Part shown: piece by piece, positions 24,485-32,028 of the stretch
How positions within the stretch are numbered: position 1 is the stretch's first letter
Layout: each line of letters starts with the position of its first letter
From: Bradyrhizobium acaciae
Lineage (GTDB): Bacteria > Pseudomonadota > Alphaproteobacteria > Rhizobiales > Xanthobacteraceae
Length of the DNA stretch: 32,178 bases
Direction: 5' to 3'
Assembly (NCBI RefSeq): GCF_020889785.1
Contig: NZ_JACMYK010000082.1
Location: forward strand, 1 to 32,178
Notes under the pieces: model-generated
Seen by the model: the letters and a program-made list of their open reading frames with translations, nothing else
Databases searched by the model: none
What the model was told of the DNA's origin: nothing
Translations under genes and position numbers: made by a program

Positions 24485-25234
24485 ATGAAGGTTCTTGTGC
24501 CGGTAAAGCGGGTCGTCGACTACAACGTCAAGGTCCGCGTCAAGAGCGACGGGACGGGCGTGGAGCTCGCCAACGTCAAGATGTCGATGAACCCGTTCGA
24601 CGAGATCGCCGTCGAGGAAGCGCTGCGGCTGAAGGAAGCCGGCAAGGCGACCGAAGTGGTGGTGGTGTCGATCGGACCGGCGCAGGCCTCCGAGACCATC
24701 CGCACCGCGCTTGCGATGGGCGCCGACCGCGGCATCCTGGTCAAGGCCGAAGGCAATGTCGAACCGCTCGCCGTCGCCAAGATCCTGAAGGCGGTGGTCG
24801 ACGCGGAGCAGCCCGGTCTCGTCATTCTCGGCAAGCAGGCGATCGACGACGATTCGAACCAGACCGGCCAGATGCTGGCCGCGCTGCTCGGCTGGTCGCA
24901 GGCGACCTTCGCCTCGAAGCTCGAGGTCGAAGGAAGTGACTTCAAGGTCACGCGCGAAGTCGACGGTGGCCTGCAGACCATCAAGCTGAAGGGCCCGGCG
25001 ATCGTCACCACCGACCTCCGCCTCAACGAGCCGCGCTATGCATCGCTGCCCAACATCATGAAGGCGAAGAAGAAGCCGATCGACGACAAGAGCGTCGCCG
25101 ACTACGGCGTCGATGTGACGCCGCGTCTGGAAGTGCTGAAGACCGCGGAACCGGCAGGCCGCAAGGCGGGCGTCAAGGTCAAGGACGTCGCCGAACTCGT
25201 GAACAAGCTCAAGACCGAAGCCGGGGTTCTCTGA
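24485..25234 (+). CDS. etfB: Electron transfer flavoprotein beta subunit
   Basis: Predicted 249-residue ETF small subunit. With EtfA it carries electrons from acyl-CoA and related dehydrogenases to ETF:quinone oxidoreductase. The start MKVLVPVKRVVDYNVKV, the AMP-binding region (VVVSIGPAQASETIRTALAM) and the signature around NPFDEIAVEEALRLKE are typical, and LLGWSQATFASKLEV belongs to the dehydrogenase recognition loop. The length matches human/Paracoccus-type ETF. The stop overlaps the etfA start by one base (TGATG), so the subunits are translationally coupled. Confidence 0.96.
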   Translation: MKVLVPVKRVVDYNVKVRVKSDGTGVELANVKMSMNPFDEIAVEEALRLKEAGKATEVVVVSIGPAQASETIRTALAMGADRGILVKAEGNVEPLAVAKILKAVVDAEQPGLVILGKQAIDDDSNQTGQMLAALLGWSQATFASKLEVEGSDFKVTREVDGGLQTIKLKGPAIVTTDLRLNEPRYASLPNIMKAKKKPIDDKSVADYGVDVTPRLEVLKTAEPAGRKAGVKVKDVAELVNKLKTEAGVL

Positions 25235-26184
25235 TGACGACGCTGTTGATTGCCGAACACGACCACGAGACCCTGAAGGACTCGACCAACAAGGCGCTGA
25301 CCGCGGCGAGCCAGCTCGGCGGCGACGTGCATGTGCTGGTCGCCGGTGGCGGCCAGGGCACCAAGGCGGCGGCGGAAGCCGCCGCCAAGCTTGCCGGCGT
25401 CACCAAGGTGCTGGTTGCCGAAGGCCCCGCCTATGAGCACGACCTCGCCGAGCCGCTGGCTGCGCTGATCGTCGCGCTGGCGCCGAACTATGATGCCTTC
25501 GTCGCGCCCGCGACCTCGCGCTTCAAGAACGTGATGCCGCGCGTCGCCGCGCTGCTCGACGTCATGCAGGTCTCCGAGATCGTCAAGGTCGTCGCGCCCG
25601 ACACGTTCGAGCGGCCGATCTATGCCGGCAACGCGATCCAGACCGTGAAGTCGAAGGACGCCAAGAAGGTGATCACGGTCCGCACCTCGACCTTCGCCGC
25701 CGCCGGCGAAGGCGGCAGCGCGGCGATCGAGAACGCCGCATCGGCCGCCGATCCGGGCCTGTCGTCGTTCGTCGGCGAGGAAGTCGCCAAGAGCGACCGT
25801 CCGGAACTGACCTCGGCCAAGATCATCGTCTCGGGTGGCCGCGCCATGCAGAGCCGCGAGAACTTCGCCAAGTACATCGAGCCGCTGGCCGACAAGCTCG
25901 GCGCCGGCGTCGGCGCCTCGCGCGCCGCGGTCGATGCCGGCTATGCTCCGAACGACTGGCAGGTCGGCCAGACCGGCAAGGTGGTGGCCCCGGAACTCTA
26001 TGTCGCGGTCGGCATCTCCGGCGCGATCCAGCACCTGGCCGGCATGAAGGACTCCAAGGTGATCGTCGCCATCAACAAGGATGAAGACGCGCCGATCTTC
26101 CAGGTCGCCGATTACGGCCTGGTCGCCGACCTCTACCAGGCGGTTCCAGAGCTCACCGAAGCGCTCGGCAAGCTCGGAAAGTAA
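25234..26184 (+). CDS. etfA: Electron transfer flavoprotein alpha subunit
   Basis: Predicted 316-residue ETF large subunit, which holds the FAD. The C-terminal FAD-binding domain shows VSGGRAMQSRENF (about 198-210), APNDWQVGQTGKVVAPELYV and AVGISGAIQHLAGMKDSKVI followed by AINKDEDAPIFQVADYGLV, which is the family signature. Residues 1-190 form the domain that pairs with EtfB. It is the second gene of the etfBA operon; a strong terminator lies nine bases past its stop, so the hbd gene downstream has its own promoter. Confidence 0.96.
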   Translation: MTTLLIAEHDHETLKDSTNKALTAASQLGGDVHVLVAGGGQGTKAAAEAAAKLAGVTKVLVAEGPAYEHDLAEPLAALIVALAPNYDAFVAPATSRFKNVMPRVAALLDVMQVSEIVKVVAPDTFERPIYAGNAIQTVKSKDAKKVITVRTSTFAAAGEGGSAAIENAASAADPGLSSFVGEEVAKSDRPELTSAKIIVSGGRAMQSRENFAKYIEPLADKLGAGVGASRAAVDAGYAPNDWQVGQTGKVVAPELYVAVGISGAIQHLAGMKDSKVIVAINKDEDAPIFQVADYGLVADLYQAVPELTEALGKLGK

Positions 26185-26192
26185 GCGACAAG

Positions 26193-26234
26193 ACACCGGC
26201 TGGATAGGTAAGCTCCAGCCGGTGTTACTATTTT
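26193..26234 (+). terminator. Intrinsic terminator of etfBA
   Basis: A perfect 12-bp stem, ACACCGGCTGGA (26193-26204) with TCCAGCCGGTGT (26214-26225), closes a nine-base loop and is followed by TACTATTTT. This is the strongest terminator in the window. Confidence 0.88.
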
Positions 26235-26241
26235 CGAGGCA

Positions 26242-26346
26242 ATGATCCGGAAACGTTTTTCCGAAAGGATCATGCTCGTTAGGGGAGATGGGATCGGGGT
26301 GTGATGACCTGTCATCACATCATGGTCCCGGGAAACGTTTTCCGGC
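26242..26346. repeat. Two related hairpin repeats between etfA and hbd
   Basis: The first, ATGATCC (26242-26248) facing GGATCAT (26267-26273), encloses GGAAACGTTTTTCC. The second, around 26324-26346, contains CCCGGGAAACGTTTTCCGG. They share the core GGAAACGTTTTCC. Elements like the first are common intergenic repeats in this group. They occupy the presumed leader region of hbd. Confidence 0.6.
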
Positions 26347-26431
26347 GGATTGGGCAACCCGGAAGGCTTCACTTCGGGTATCGTTGGAATTGGGCAGGCG
26401 CGACATGCGCGCCGTTCCGGTGGATGACAAG

Positions 26432-27313
26432 ATGACGGTGGCAATCAAAAAGGTCGGCGTGATCGGTTCGGGCCAGATGGGCAATGGCATTGCCCATGTG
26501 GCGGCGCTGGCCGGTTTCGACGTGGTGCTCAATGACGTGTCCGGCGACCGGCTGAAGTCGGCGCTGGCGACCATCAACGGCAATCTGACCCGCCAGGTCG
26601 CCAAGAAGGCGATCAGCGAAAGCGAGCGCAAGCAGGCACTCGACCGCATCGCCTCTGCTGAGTCGATCGATGCGCTGGCCGATTGCGATCTGGTGATCGA
26701 GACCGCGGTCGAGAAGGAAGAGACCAAGCGCAAGATCTTCCACGACGTCTGCACGGTGCTGAAGCCGGAAGCGATCGTCGCGACCAACTCGTCGTCGATC
26801 TCGATCACAAGGCTCGCCGCCTCGACCGACCGCCCGGAGAAGTTCATCGGCATTCACTTCATGAATCCGGTGCCGGCGATGGAGCTCGTCGAACTGATCC
26901 GCGGCATCGCCACCGACGACACGACCTTCGACACTGCCAAGGCGTTCGTGGCCAAGCTCGGCAAGCAGGTCGCGGTCTCGGAAGATTTCCCCGCCTTCAT
27001 CGTCAACCGCATCCTGCTGCCGATGATCAACGAGGCGATCTACACGCTGTATGAAGGCGTCGGTAACGTCGAGGCGATCGATGCCGCGATGAAGCTCGGC
27101 GCGCACCATCCGATGGGCCCGCTCGAGCTCGCCGATTTCATCGGCCTCGACACCTGCCTGTCGATCATGCAGGTGCTGCATGAGGGGCTGGCCGACTCCA
27201 AGTACCGGCCGTGTCCGCTGCTGGTGAAGTATGTCGAAGCCGGTTGGCTCGGACGCAAGAGCCAGCGCGGCTTCTACGACTATCGCGGCGACAAGCCGAT
27301 CCCGACGCGATAA
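26432..27313 (+). CDS. 3-hydroxybutyryl-CoA dehydrogenase
   Basis: Predicted 293-residue NAD(P)-dependent dehydrogenase that interconverts 3-hydroxybutyryl-CoA and acetoacetyl-CoA. The Rossmann motif is GVIGSGQMGNGIAHVAA, the catalytic region is NSSSISITRLA and HFMNPVPAMELVE (with the conserved His), and FPAFIVNRILLPMINEAIY begins the C-terminal helical domain. The protein is the short single-function form (HbdA/PaaH-like), not the fused FadB type. The ATG at 26432 is chosen because the fold begins at once; an in-frame ATG at 26405 is an alternative, and neither has a strong ribosome-binding site. It follows etfBA, in keeping with joint work in butyrate/PHB or fatty-acid metabolism. Confidence 0.92.
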   Translation: MTVAIKKVGVIGSGQMGNGIAHVAALAGFDVVLNDVSGDRLKSALATINGNLTRQVAKKAISESERKQALDRIASAESIDALADCDLVIETAVEKEETKRKIFHDVCTVLKPEAIVATNSSSISITRLAASTDRPEKFIGIHFMNPVPAMELVELIRGIATDDTTFDTAKAFVAKLGKQVAVSEDFPAFIVNRILLPMINEAIYTLYEGVGNVEAIDAAMKLGAHHPMGPLELADFIGLDTCLSIMQVLHEGLADSKYRPCPLLVKYVEAGWLGRKSQRGFYDYRGDKPIPTR

Positions 27314-27713
27314 TCGTACGAGATTCTGCAGCTGACAGGTCCACGTCGTCTTGGCCGGGACAGGCCGGGCGAACCATGGAATGTGGGCTGCCATATGTGA
27401 CAGCCTGCCTCCGCGGCGGCGCGCTGCCAAAATATCGAAAACAACCCCATGCAAAGGAGCCGGCGGCGTGCCGGCTTGACACGTCGGGCAAATCAGCGGC
27501 ACTATTCTATTATTCAGAAATAGTGCGGCGCGCCTCACCCCGCGGGCTACGGAACGTGGCCGTAGCGGGAGAGGGAGTATTTGCGGCTTTAGTCACTGGG
27601 GCGCGTACTCATAACGCCAGCGGTCCGATGTCCGCTTCCGGAGAATAAGCGGATATCGCGGATCCACGTTGAAATCGGTCGAGAATGACCCGAAACCGAC
27701 ATCAGTGCTCTGC
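27314..27713. other. Gene-free stretch with hairpins and decayed repeats
   Basis: No credible gene is present in these 400 bases. A hairpin with arms GCACTATT (27499-27506) and AATAGTGC (27519-27526) may be a late terminator for hbd. A second, GCTACGG (27546-27552) with CCGTAGC (27560-27566), lies inside what looks like a worn copy of the CTCACCC...GGGAGAGG repeat. Around 27628-27641, ATGTCCGCTTCCGG resembles a core seen again at about 28856-28875 (opposite strand) and 29280. Confidence 0.55.
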
Positions 27714-28652
27714 TCAACGGCGTTCGCCAACGCGCTCTCCCGCACCCACGCGCGCCAGTGCTATGTGCAAGCCGGCAGAAGGCTGTCGGAGCGTCGTGTT
27801 TGCTCCCTGGTAGCGTCCCCAAATTGCCTTTCCGTCCAGATCTTCAACCAGCTCAAGCCCGACACCGGCGAGATCGTTCCCAATTTCATCGGGATTGAAT
27901 CCTGAAATCCAAGGTTCGCCGATTTGCGCTACCGCCCTGGCATTCTCGCGGTGGGGTGATCGCGATGCGTCCGGGGCGAACTCGGCTTGGTCGACGTAAG
28001 TGAACACAAGTTCGCTCCCCGGAGCTCCGCAGGTTGCCACTGCACGCAAGGTTGCCAGATTGGCGTCGCGCGTCAGGTACACCGTCACGCCGAGCCACGA
28101 GAAGAATGCTTTCTCGCCCATACGGAACGGAGAGCGAGCCAAAACTGACACCAGATCCTCATTTGCGAGATCGGCGGCGATGAAATGCACGGACGGCGGA
28201 AGCGACATGCCGCATTGCTGAATGCGTTGGATCTTCATGGTCTGCGTCGCCGGATGGTCTATTTCGAAGATCGTCAGCGCGTCGGAAAAAGCGGGACGGC
28301 GAAGCGAGAAGCTGTCCAATCCGGCGCCGATCAGGACATACTGACTTATGCCCCTTGTTGTCGCGTCCCGCAGCGCATCCTCTGCATAGCGCGAGCGGAT
28401 CACCACTCCAGGAAAGGCTGTGTTGTTCAGCAGGAACTCGTCCAGCACTGTAGCGGGAGTCCGCAAGGCGCGGGCACGTGTGTCCGAATCCATGCGGGCC
28501 AATATCCGCTCAGTCATCCTTTCGCGTTCGGATTCGAAAACGAGTCGATCGCCCCAGGGGTCGTCCAGAAGAGGAAACGGGTCGGAGCGCGAATGCAGCG
28601 CTCTCATGAGCGACGCCACCAGTGCGGTGCGGCTGGGCAATGACTCGATCAT
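27714..28652 (-). CDS. SAM-dependent methyltransferase, PPM1/LCMT-like (TIGR00027 type)
   Basis: Predicted 312-residue class I methyltransferase. RALHSRSDPFPLLDDPWGDR and RSRYAEDALRDA are typical of the bacterial leucine carboxyl methyltransferase-like family. The SAM-binding motif is VLIGAGLDSFSLR (about 107-119), with FEIDHPATQ as the acidic end of strand 2. AAGGGGAATCGCG precedes the ATG at 28652; in-frame sequence beyond it, to 28853, is repeat-derived. The methyl acceptor is unknown; relatives act on polyketide-like or small-molecule carboxylates and on proteins. Codon choice looks less GC-biased than that of its neighbours, and decayed repeats lie on both sides, so acquisition by transfer is possible. 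Confidence 0.85.
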   Translation of the reverse strand: MIESLPSRTALVASLMRALHSRSDPFPLLDDPWGDRLVFESERERMTERILARMDSDTRARALRTPATVLDEFLLNNTAFPGVVIRSRYAEDALRDATTRGISQYVLIGAGLDSFSLRRPAFSDALTIFEIDHPATQTMKIQRIQQCGMSLPPSVHFIAADLANEDLVSVLARSPFRMGEKAFFSWLGVTVYLTRDANLATLRAVATCGAPGSELVFTYVDQAEFAPDASRSPHRENARAVAQIGEPWISGFNPDEIGNDLAGVGLELVEDLDGKAIWGRYQGANTTLRQPSAGLHIALARVGAGERVGERR

Positions 28653-28942
28653 CGCGATTCCCCTTGGGACGGCCTGCCTATGCCGCTGCGGATTAGGGCA
28701 CGGCGTGGGCGATCTGTCACGTACGGGGCTTCTGAAGTAACGCGATTTGCTGTGCGGCGTAAGTCCGAAAATGGCCCTTCGCGACCAAAGCACCCGAGAG
28801 CCCGCTGTGGGGTACATACCGGACCTTACTGAGATCGGGCCTAACTGTCGCACTTTGACCCAAAGCGGATGTCGGGTCGGTCGTGCCTAATTTTTCGTGC
28901 CCCAATCAGAAATGCTTAGTGTCTCTGTGGTAATCCAGCTGC
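28653..28942. other. Repeat-derived intergenic stretch
   Basis: No gene is supported. On the minus strand, one frame of 28717-28905 reads ...SALGQSATVRPD...VRYVPHSG..., a pattern resembling the spurious proteins produced by a widespread intergenic repeat in Bradyrhizobium and Mesorhizobium (SALGQK..., VRFVPKAD...). The GACCCAAAGCGGATGTC at 28857-28873 is its recognisable DNA core. Confidence 0.5.
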
Positions 28943-29230
28943 ATGAATTGGCTCGCACTTCTGCTCTTTGTCGGCCCGTTTGTGTACTTCCTCCTTCGTG
29001 CCAAGCGTAGCCACGAACGATCGTTGGAACTTAAGCCAACGGGGATATACCGCTCTCCGCTGGCCTATGCGTGGATTGCAATTCTCTTGGCAATCCTCGT
29101 ACTTATGTTCGGCTCACCGTACTTGCCTCACCATCGTTGGGCCCTCATTGCGTATCTTGCCGCGTGGGTCGTCGTGCTTGTCGCGGCCTTCTTCGTGCGG
29201 CGCGCCCTGAAATGGCGCTACCCGATCTGA
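28943..29230 (+). CDS. Small membrane protein of unknown function
   Basis: Predicted 95-residue protein with three hydrophobic segments: LALLLFVGPFVYFLL at the start, YAWIAILLAILVLMFGSPYL, and RWALIAYLAAWVVVLVAAFF near the end. Basic clusters (RAKRSHER, RRALKWRY) suggest orientation with cytoplasmic loops. No family is recognised. Its composition is less GC-rich than the surroundings, like the neighbouring methyltransferase gene. The start has no strong ribosome-binding site. Confidence 0.6.
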   Translation: MNWLALLLFVGPFVYFLLRAKRSHERSLELKPTGIYRSPLAYAWIAILLAILVLMFGSPYLPHHRWALIAYLAAWVVVLVAAFFVRRALKWRYPI

Positions 29231-29343
29231 GACGACTTCTGCTCGTGGCCCCAATACCGACACGCCGTGGTCACCCGGCGATGTCCGGTTTTAGGGAGGT
29301 AGAGCCGGCATGGCGGATTTATGAGTACGCGCCCGAGTTCTCT

Positions 29344-29469
29344 TCAGGTCAGTGCCCGCAGCAGCGCCAGCGTCGCGGGCACGAGGCTGACGATGACAGT
29401 CACGCCCGTTCCAAGTCCGAGCAGATGCGCTGTTAGCGCCAGGCGCCGGCTCTGTGCGTGAGGCGTCAT
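29344..29469 (-). CDS. 41-residue single-helix membrane peptide
   Basis: The frame begins MTPHAQSRRLALTAHLLGLG and continues with TGVTVIVSLVPATLALLRALT, giving one clear membrane helix after a basic start. Its ATG overlaps the TGA of the aminotransferase gene as ATGA, the same coupling as between the two genes upstream. The coupling and sensible composition support a real gene, but length alone would not. No family is recognised. Confidence 0.5.
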   Translation of the reverse strand: MTPHAQSRRLALTAHLLGLGTGVTVIVSLVPATLALLRALT

Positions 29470-30677
29470 TGCAGGGCGTCGCAGGCGCGCTTCAATCGCC
29501 TTGCGGCCTCCTCGATGGTCGCCGGCGGGTTGGCGAAGCTGACGCGGATATAGGGCGACAGCCCGAGATCCTCGCCGGGAAACACCACCACGTCGGCCTG
29601 CTCGAGCAAGTAGGCGGAGAAATCGCGGTCGGTCGCGATCACCTTGCCGTCGGGCGCACGCTTGCCGATCACGCCGGCGCAATTGACCAGCAGATAGAAC
29701 GTGCCTTCCGGCGGCACGCAGGACAGCCCGGCGCATTCATTCAGCAGTTCGGCAAAGCGATCGCGCCGCGCGCGAAGGATGGCGGCGCGTTCCGTCAGCA
29801 CATCCTGCGCACCATCGAGCGCGGCGACCGCGGCGGCCTGGCTGATCGACGATGCACCCGACGTGGTCTGCGACTGGATCGCGATCATCGCGCGGATCAG
29901 CGCCGCTGGTCCGGCGGCATAGCCGATCCGCCATCCCATCATGGCGTAGCTCTTGGCGAGGCCGCTGACGGTCAATGTCCGCGGCTTCAGGCGCGGCTCG
30001 ATCTCCGCAAGCGTCGGCGCATGCGTGCCGTTGAAGACGATGTGCTCGTAGAGCCCGTCGGCAAGTACCCAGATGTCCGGATGCCGCAACAGGACCGCGG
30101 CGATCTCGGACAGACCTTCACGCGAATACAACGCACCGGACGGATTGACCGGATTGTTGAGCACTATCCAGCGCGTTCGCGGCGATATCGCTGTCTGCAA
30201 ATCCTCCGCGCGCAGCTTGAAGCCGTTGTTCTGTGCGCACGGCACGACCACGGGCGTGCCGCCCGCCAGCCGCACCTGATCGAGATACGGCGCCCAATAG
30301 GGGGCGGGGATGATCGCCTCGTCGCCAGGCGCCAACGTTGCCAGCAGTGCATTGAACAGCGCCTGCGTCGAGCCGTTGGTGATGACGATCTCGTCCAGCC
30401 GATAGTCGAGATGATGGTCGCGCAGCAGCGCGGCCCGCACCGCCCGCTTCAGCTCCGGCGTGCCGTCGACATCGGTGTAGCGGGTTTTGCCGCGCAAGGC
30501 CGCGTCATGCGCCGCGGCGATCACATGATCCGGTGTCGGGAAGTCCAGATTGCCCGACGACAGCTCGATGATATCGCGCCCGGCGGCGCGCAGTTCGCGG
30601 GCCCGGCGGCGCAGCACCGAGGCGGGCGATGCCTTGATGCCGCGCATGCGCGGCGAGAGGATCGTTGTGGCGGTCAT
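29466..30677 (-). CDS. PLP-dependent aminotransferase, class I/II
   Basis: Predicted 403-residue fold-type I aminotransferase. Visible are the substrate-binding SSGNLDFPTP, the cofactor segment GSTQALFNALLATLAPGDEA, LNNPVNPSGALYSREGLSEI (the conserved Asn-Pro-x-Asn/Ser-Pro-Ser-Gly region), DGLYEHIVFNG and the PLP lysine in VSGLAKSYAMMGWRIGY. The C-terminal arginine lies in YIRVSFANP. The enzyme resembles aspartate/aromatic aminotransferases, but substrate choice is not readable. It overlaps the tautomerase gene upstream (ATGA) and the 41-residue gene downstream, forming one operon that faces a LysR gene. Confidence 0.92.
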   Translation of the reverse strand: MTATTILSPRMRGIKASPASVLRRRARELRAAGRDIIELSSGNLDFPTPDHVIAAAHDAALRGKTRYTDVDGTPELKRAVRAALLRDHHLDYRLDEIVITNGSTQALFNALLATLAPGDEAIIPAPYWAPYLDQVRLAGGTPVVVPCAQNNGFKLRAEDLQTAISPRTRWIVLNNPVNPSGALYSREGLSEIAAVLLRHPDIWVLADGLYEHIVFNGTHAPTLAEIEPRLKPRTLTVSGLAKSYAMMGWRIGYAAGPAALIRAMIAIQSQTTSGASSISQAAAVAALDGAQDVLTERAAILRARRDRFAELLNECAGLSCVPPEGTFYLLVNCAGVIGKRAPDGKVIATDRDFSAYLLEQADVVVFPGEDLGLSPYIRVSFANPPATIEEAARRLKRACDALQ

Positions 30678-31057
30678 CGGACGTACTGCGCCTCACCGTT
30701 GCCGAACGACCAGTTCTCGGGGAGCACCTCGACGAGGTTGATGAAGATGTCTTCAGTGCGCAGGCCCGGGCCCTCCGTCAGCAGTTCGGCGATCCGGCGA
30801 TAGAGTGCCTGCTTCTGCGCCACCGGGCGGGTGTTGCTGACGGTGATCTGAATGATGACCAGATCATCGCTGCGCCTGATACCGATGTAGTCCGCGCCAT
30901 AGATGAAATCGTTCTCATCGTGCTCGGAGACCGTCATGAAGCGATCGCCTTCCGGCACATCGAAGGTCTCGCGCATGGCGCGATAAAGGCTGTCGAGAAT
31001 GGCCTTGCGGTAGGCGGCGGGCTTGCCCCGCCGCAGCGAGACACGGGTCAAGGGCAT
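30674..31057 (-). CDS. Tautomerase-superfamily protein
   Basis: Predicted 127-residue protein beginning MPLTRVSLRRGKPAAYRKAI. Proline directly after the initiator methionine is the catalytic base of the 4-oxalocrotonate tautomerase/MSAD superfamily. Two beta-alpha-beta units can be traced (residues 2-65 and 66-125), as in the longer MIF/MSAD-like members; ITVSNTRPVAQKQALYRRIA opens the second. Members isomerise enol/keto acids or dehalogenate. With the aminotransferase it may process an enol form of a 2-keto acid. It is the first gene of the operon. Confidence 0.88.
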   Translation of the reverse strand: MPLTRVSLRRGKPAAYRKAILDSLYRAMRETFDVPEGDRFMTVSEHDENDFIYGADYIGIRRSDDLVIIQITVSNTRPVAQKQALYRRIAELLTEGPGLRTEDIFINLVEVLPENWSFGNGEAQYVR

Positions 31058-31110
31058 GATGGCGGCTCTCCTGGCGATCGTTGCGTTCAGCCGATCCTAG
31101 GGGCTCGTTG

Positions 31111-31147
31111 ATCATTGAAAAACGGTATGATACCGTATTTCAATGAT
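31111..31147. promoter_or_regulatory. 37-bp near-perfect palindrome, candidate LysR operator
   Basis: Arms of 18 bases, ATCATTGAAAAACGGTAT (31111-31128) and its complement with one mismatch (31130-31147), surround a single G. The core is GGTAT-G-ATACC. It lies in the 105-bp gap between the tautomerase and LysR starts, 15 bp from the LysR ATG and 53 bp from the tautomerase ATG. The surroundings are AT-rich. Confidence 0.85.
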
Positions 31148-31162
31148 TACCAATTTAAATGA

Positions 31163-32020
31163 ATGGCCATGAAGGCACTCGACGTCGAGGCGGTGCAGGC
31201 CTTTGTCTTGGTTGCCGACCTCAGCAGCTTCACACGTGCGGCGCAGGTCATGGAGACCACGCAGTCGGCGGTCAGTTTGAAGATCAGGCGGCTGGAAGAC
31301 GGGCTCGGCCGGCGGCTGCTGGAGCGCACGCCGCGGCTGGTCCGGCTGTCCGCCGAAGGTGCGGCCTTTCTCGGTGCGGCGCGTAATCTGGTTGCCGCGC
31401 ATCAATCGGCGATCGGGTCGTTTGCGGTCGAGCATCGGCGGTTGGTCGTCGGCATCAGCCACCACATCGTCGGAACGGAGCTGGCCTCGCTGTTGAAGCG
31501 GATGAACGCCACCGATCCCGGCCTGGTGATCCAGTTGCACGTCGACACGTCGCGCGCGGTGCTCAGCGCATTCGACGACGGCAAGCTCGATGCTGCAATC
31601 GCGCTACGCCACGACGCCAAGCGCCGCGATGGCGACGTGCTGTTCGACGAACCCTTTGGCTGGATGGCGACGCCCGATTTTCACCATCGGCCGGGCGAGC
31701 CGTTGCGGCTCGCCACGCAGGCCGAGCCGTGCAGCGTGCGCGCCATGGCCGTCGAAGTTCTCGACGGCGCCGGTATCGCCTGGACCGAGGCGTTCGTCGG
31801 TGGCGGGCTTGCGACGATCGGGGCCGCGATCTCCGCAGGGCTCGCGGTCGCCGCGTTGGCGCGCCGGGTGGCACCGGCAGATACCGTCGATCTCGGGCCC
31901 CGGCTTGGCCTGCCGCCATTGCCGTCGCGCGACGTCATGCTGCACTCGAAGCTGTCGGACGCGCGGACGCGGCAGGCGCTGCGCACCCTCGGCGCAGCCT
32001 TCGCGGCGAACGCGGCCTGA
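31163..32020 (+). CDS. LysR-family transcriptional regulator
   Basis: Predicted 285-residue regulator. The helix-turn-helix fills residues 5-65 (VQAFVLVADLSSFTRAAQVM, then ETTQSAVSLKIRRLEDGLGR and LLERTPRLVRLSAEG), followed by a compact effector-binding domain. It is divergent from the tautomerase-aminotransferase operon and probably controls it through the 37-bp palindrome. The start at 31163 lacks a ribosome-binding site; ATG 31169 is two codons later and ATG 31159 is out of frame. The gene is directly preceded by AATTTAAAT. Confidence 0.9.
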   Translation: MAMKALDVEAVQAFVLVADLSSFTRAAQVMETTQSAVSLKIRRLEDGLGRRLLERTPRLVRLSAEGAAFLGAARNLVAAHQSAIGSFAVEHRRLVVGISHHIVGTELASLLKRMNATDPGLVIQLHVDTSRAVLSAFDDGKLDAAIALRHDAKRRDGDVLFDEPFGWMATPDFHHRPGEPLRLATQAEPCSVRAMAVEVLDGAGIAWTEAFVGGGLATIGAAISAGLAVAALARRVAPADTVDLGPRLGLPPLPSRDVMLHSKLSDARTRQALRTLGAAFAANAA

Positions 32021-32028
32021 GCGGCTAC

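Noticed and set aside
28717..28905. 62-codon minus-strand frame (SALGQ...VRYVP)
   Set aside because: Matches the pattern of spurious proteins read from a dispersed intergenic repeat rather than a gene.
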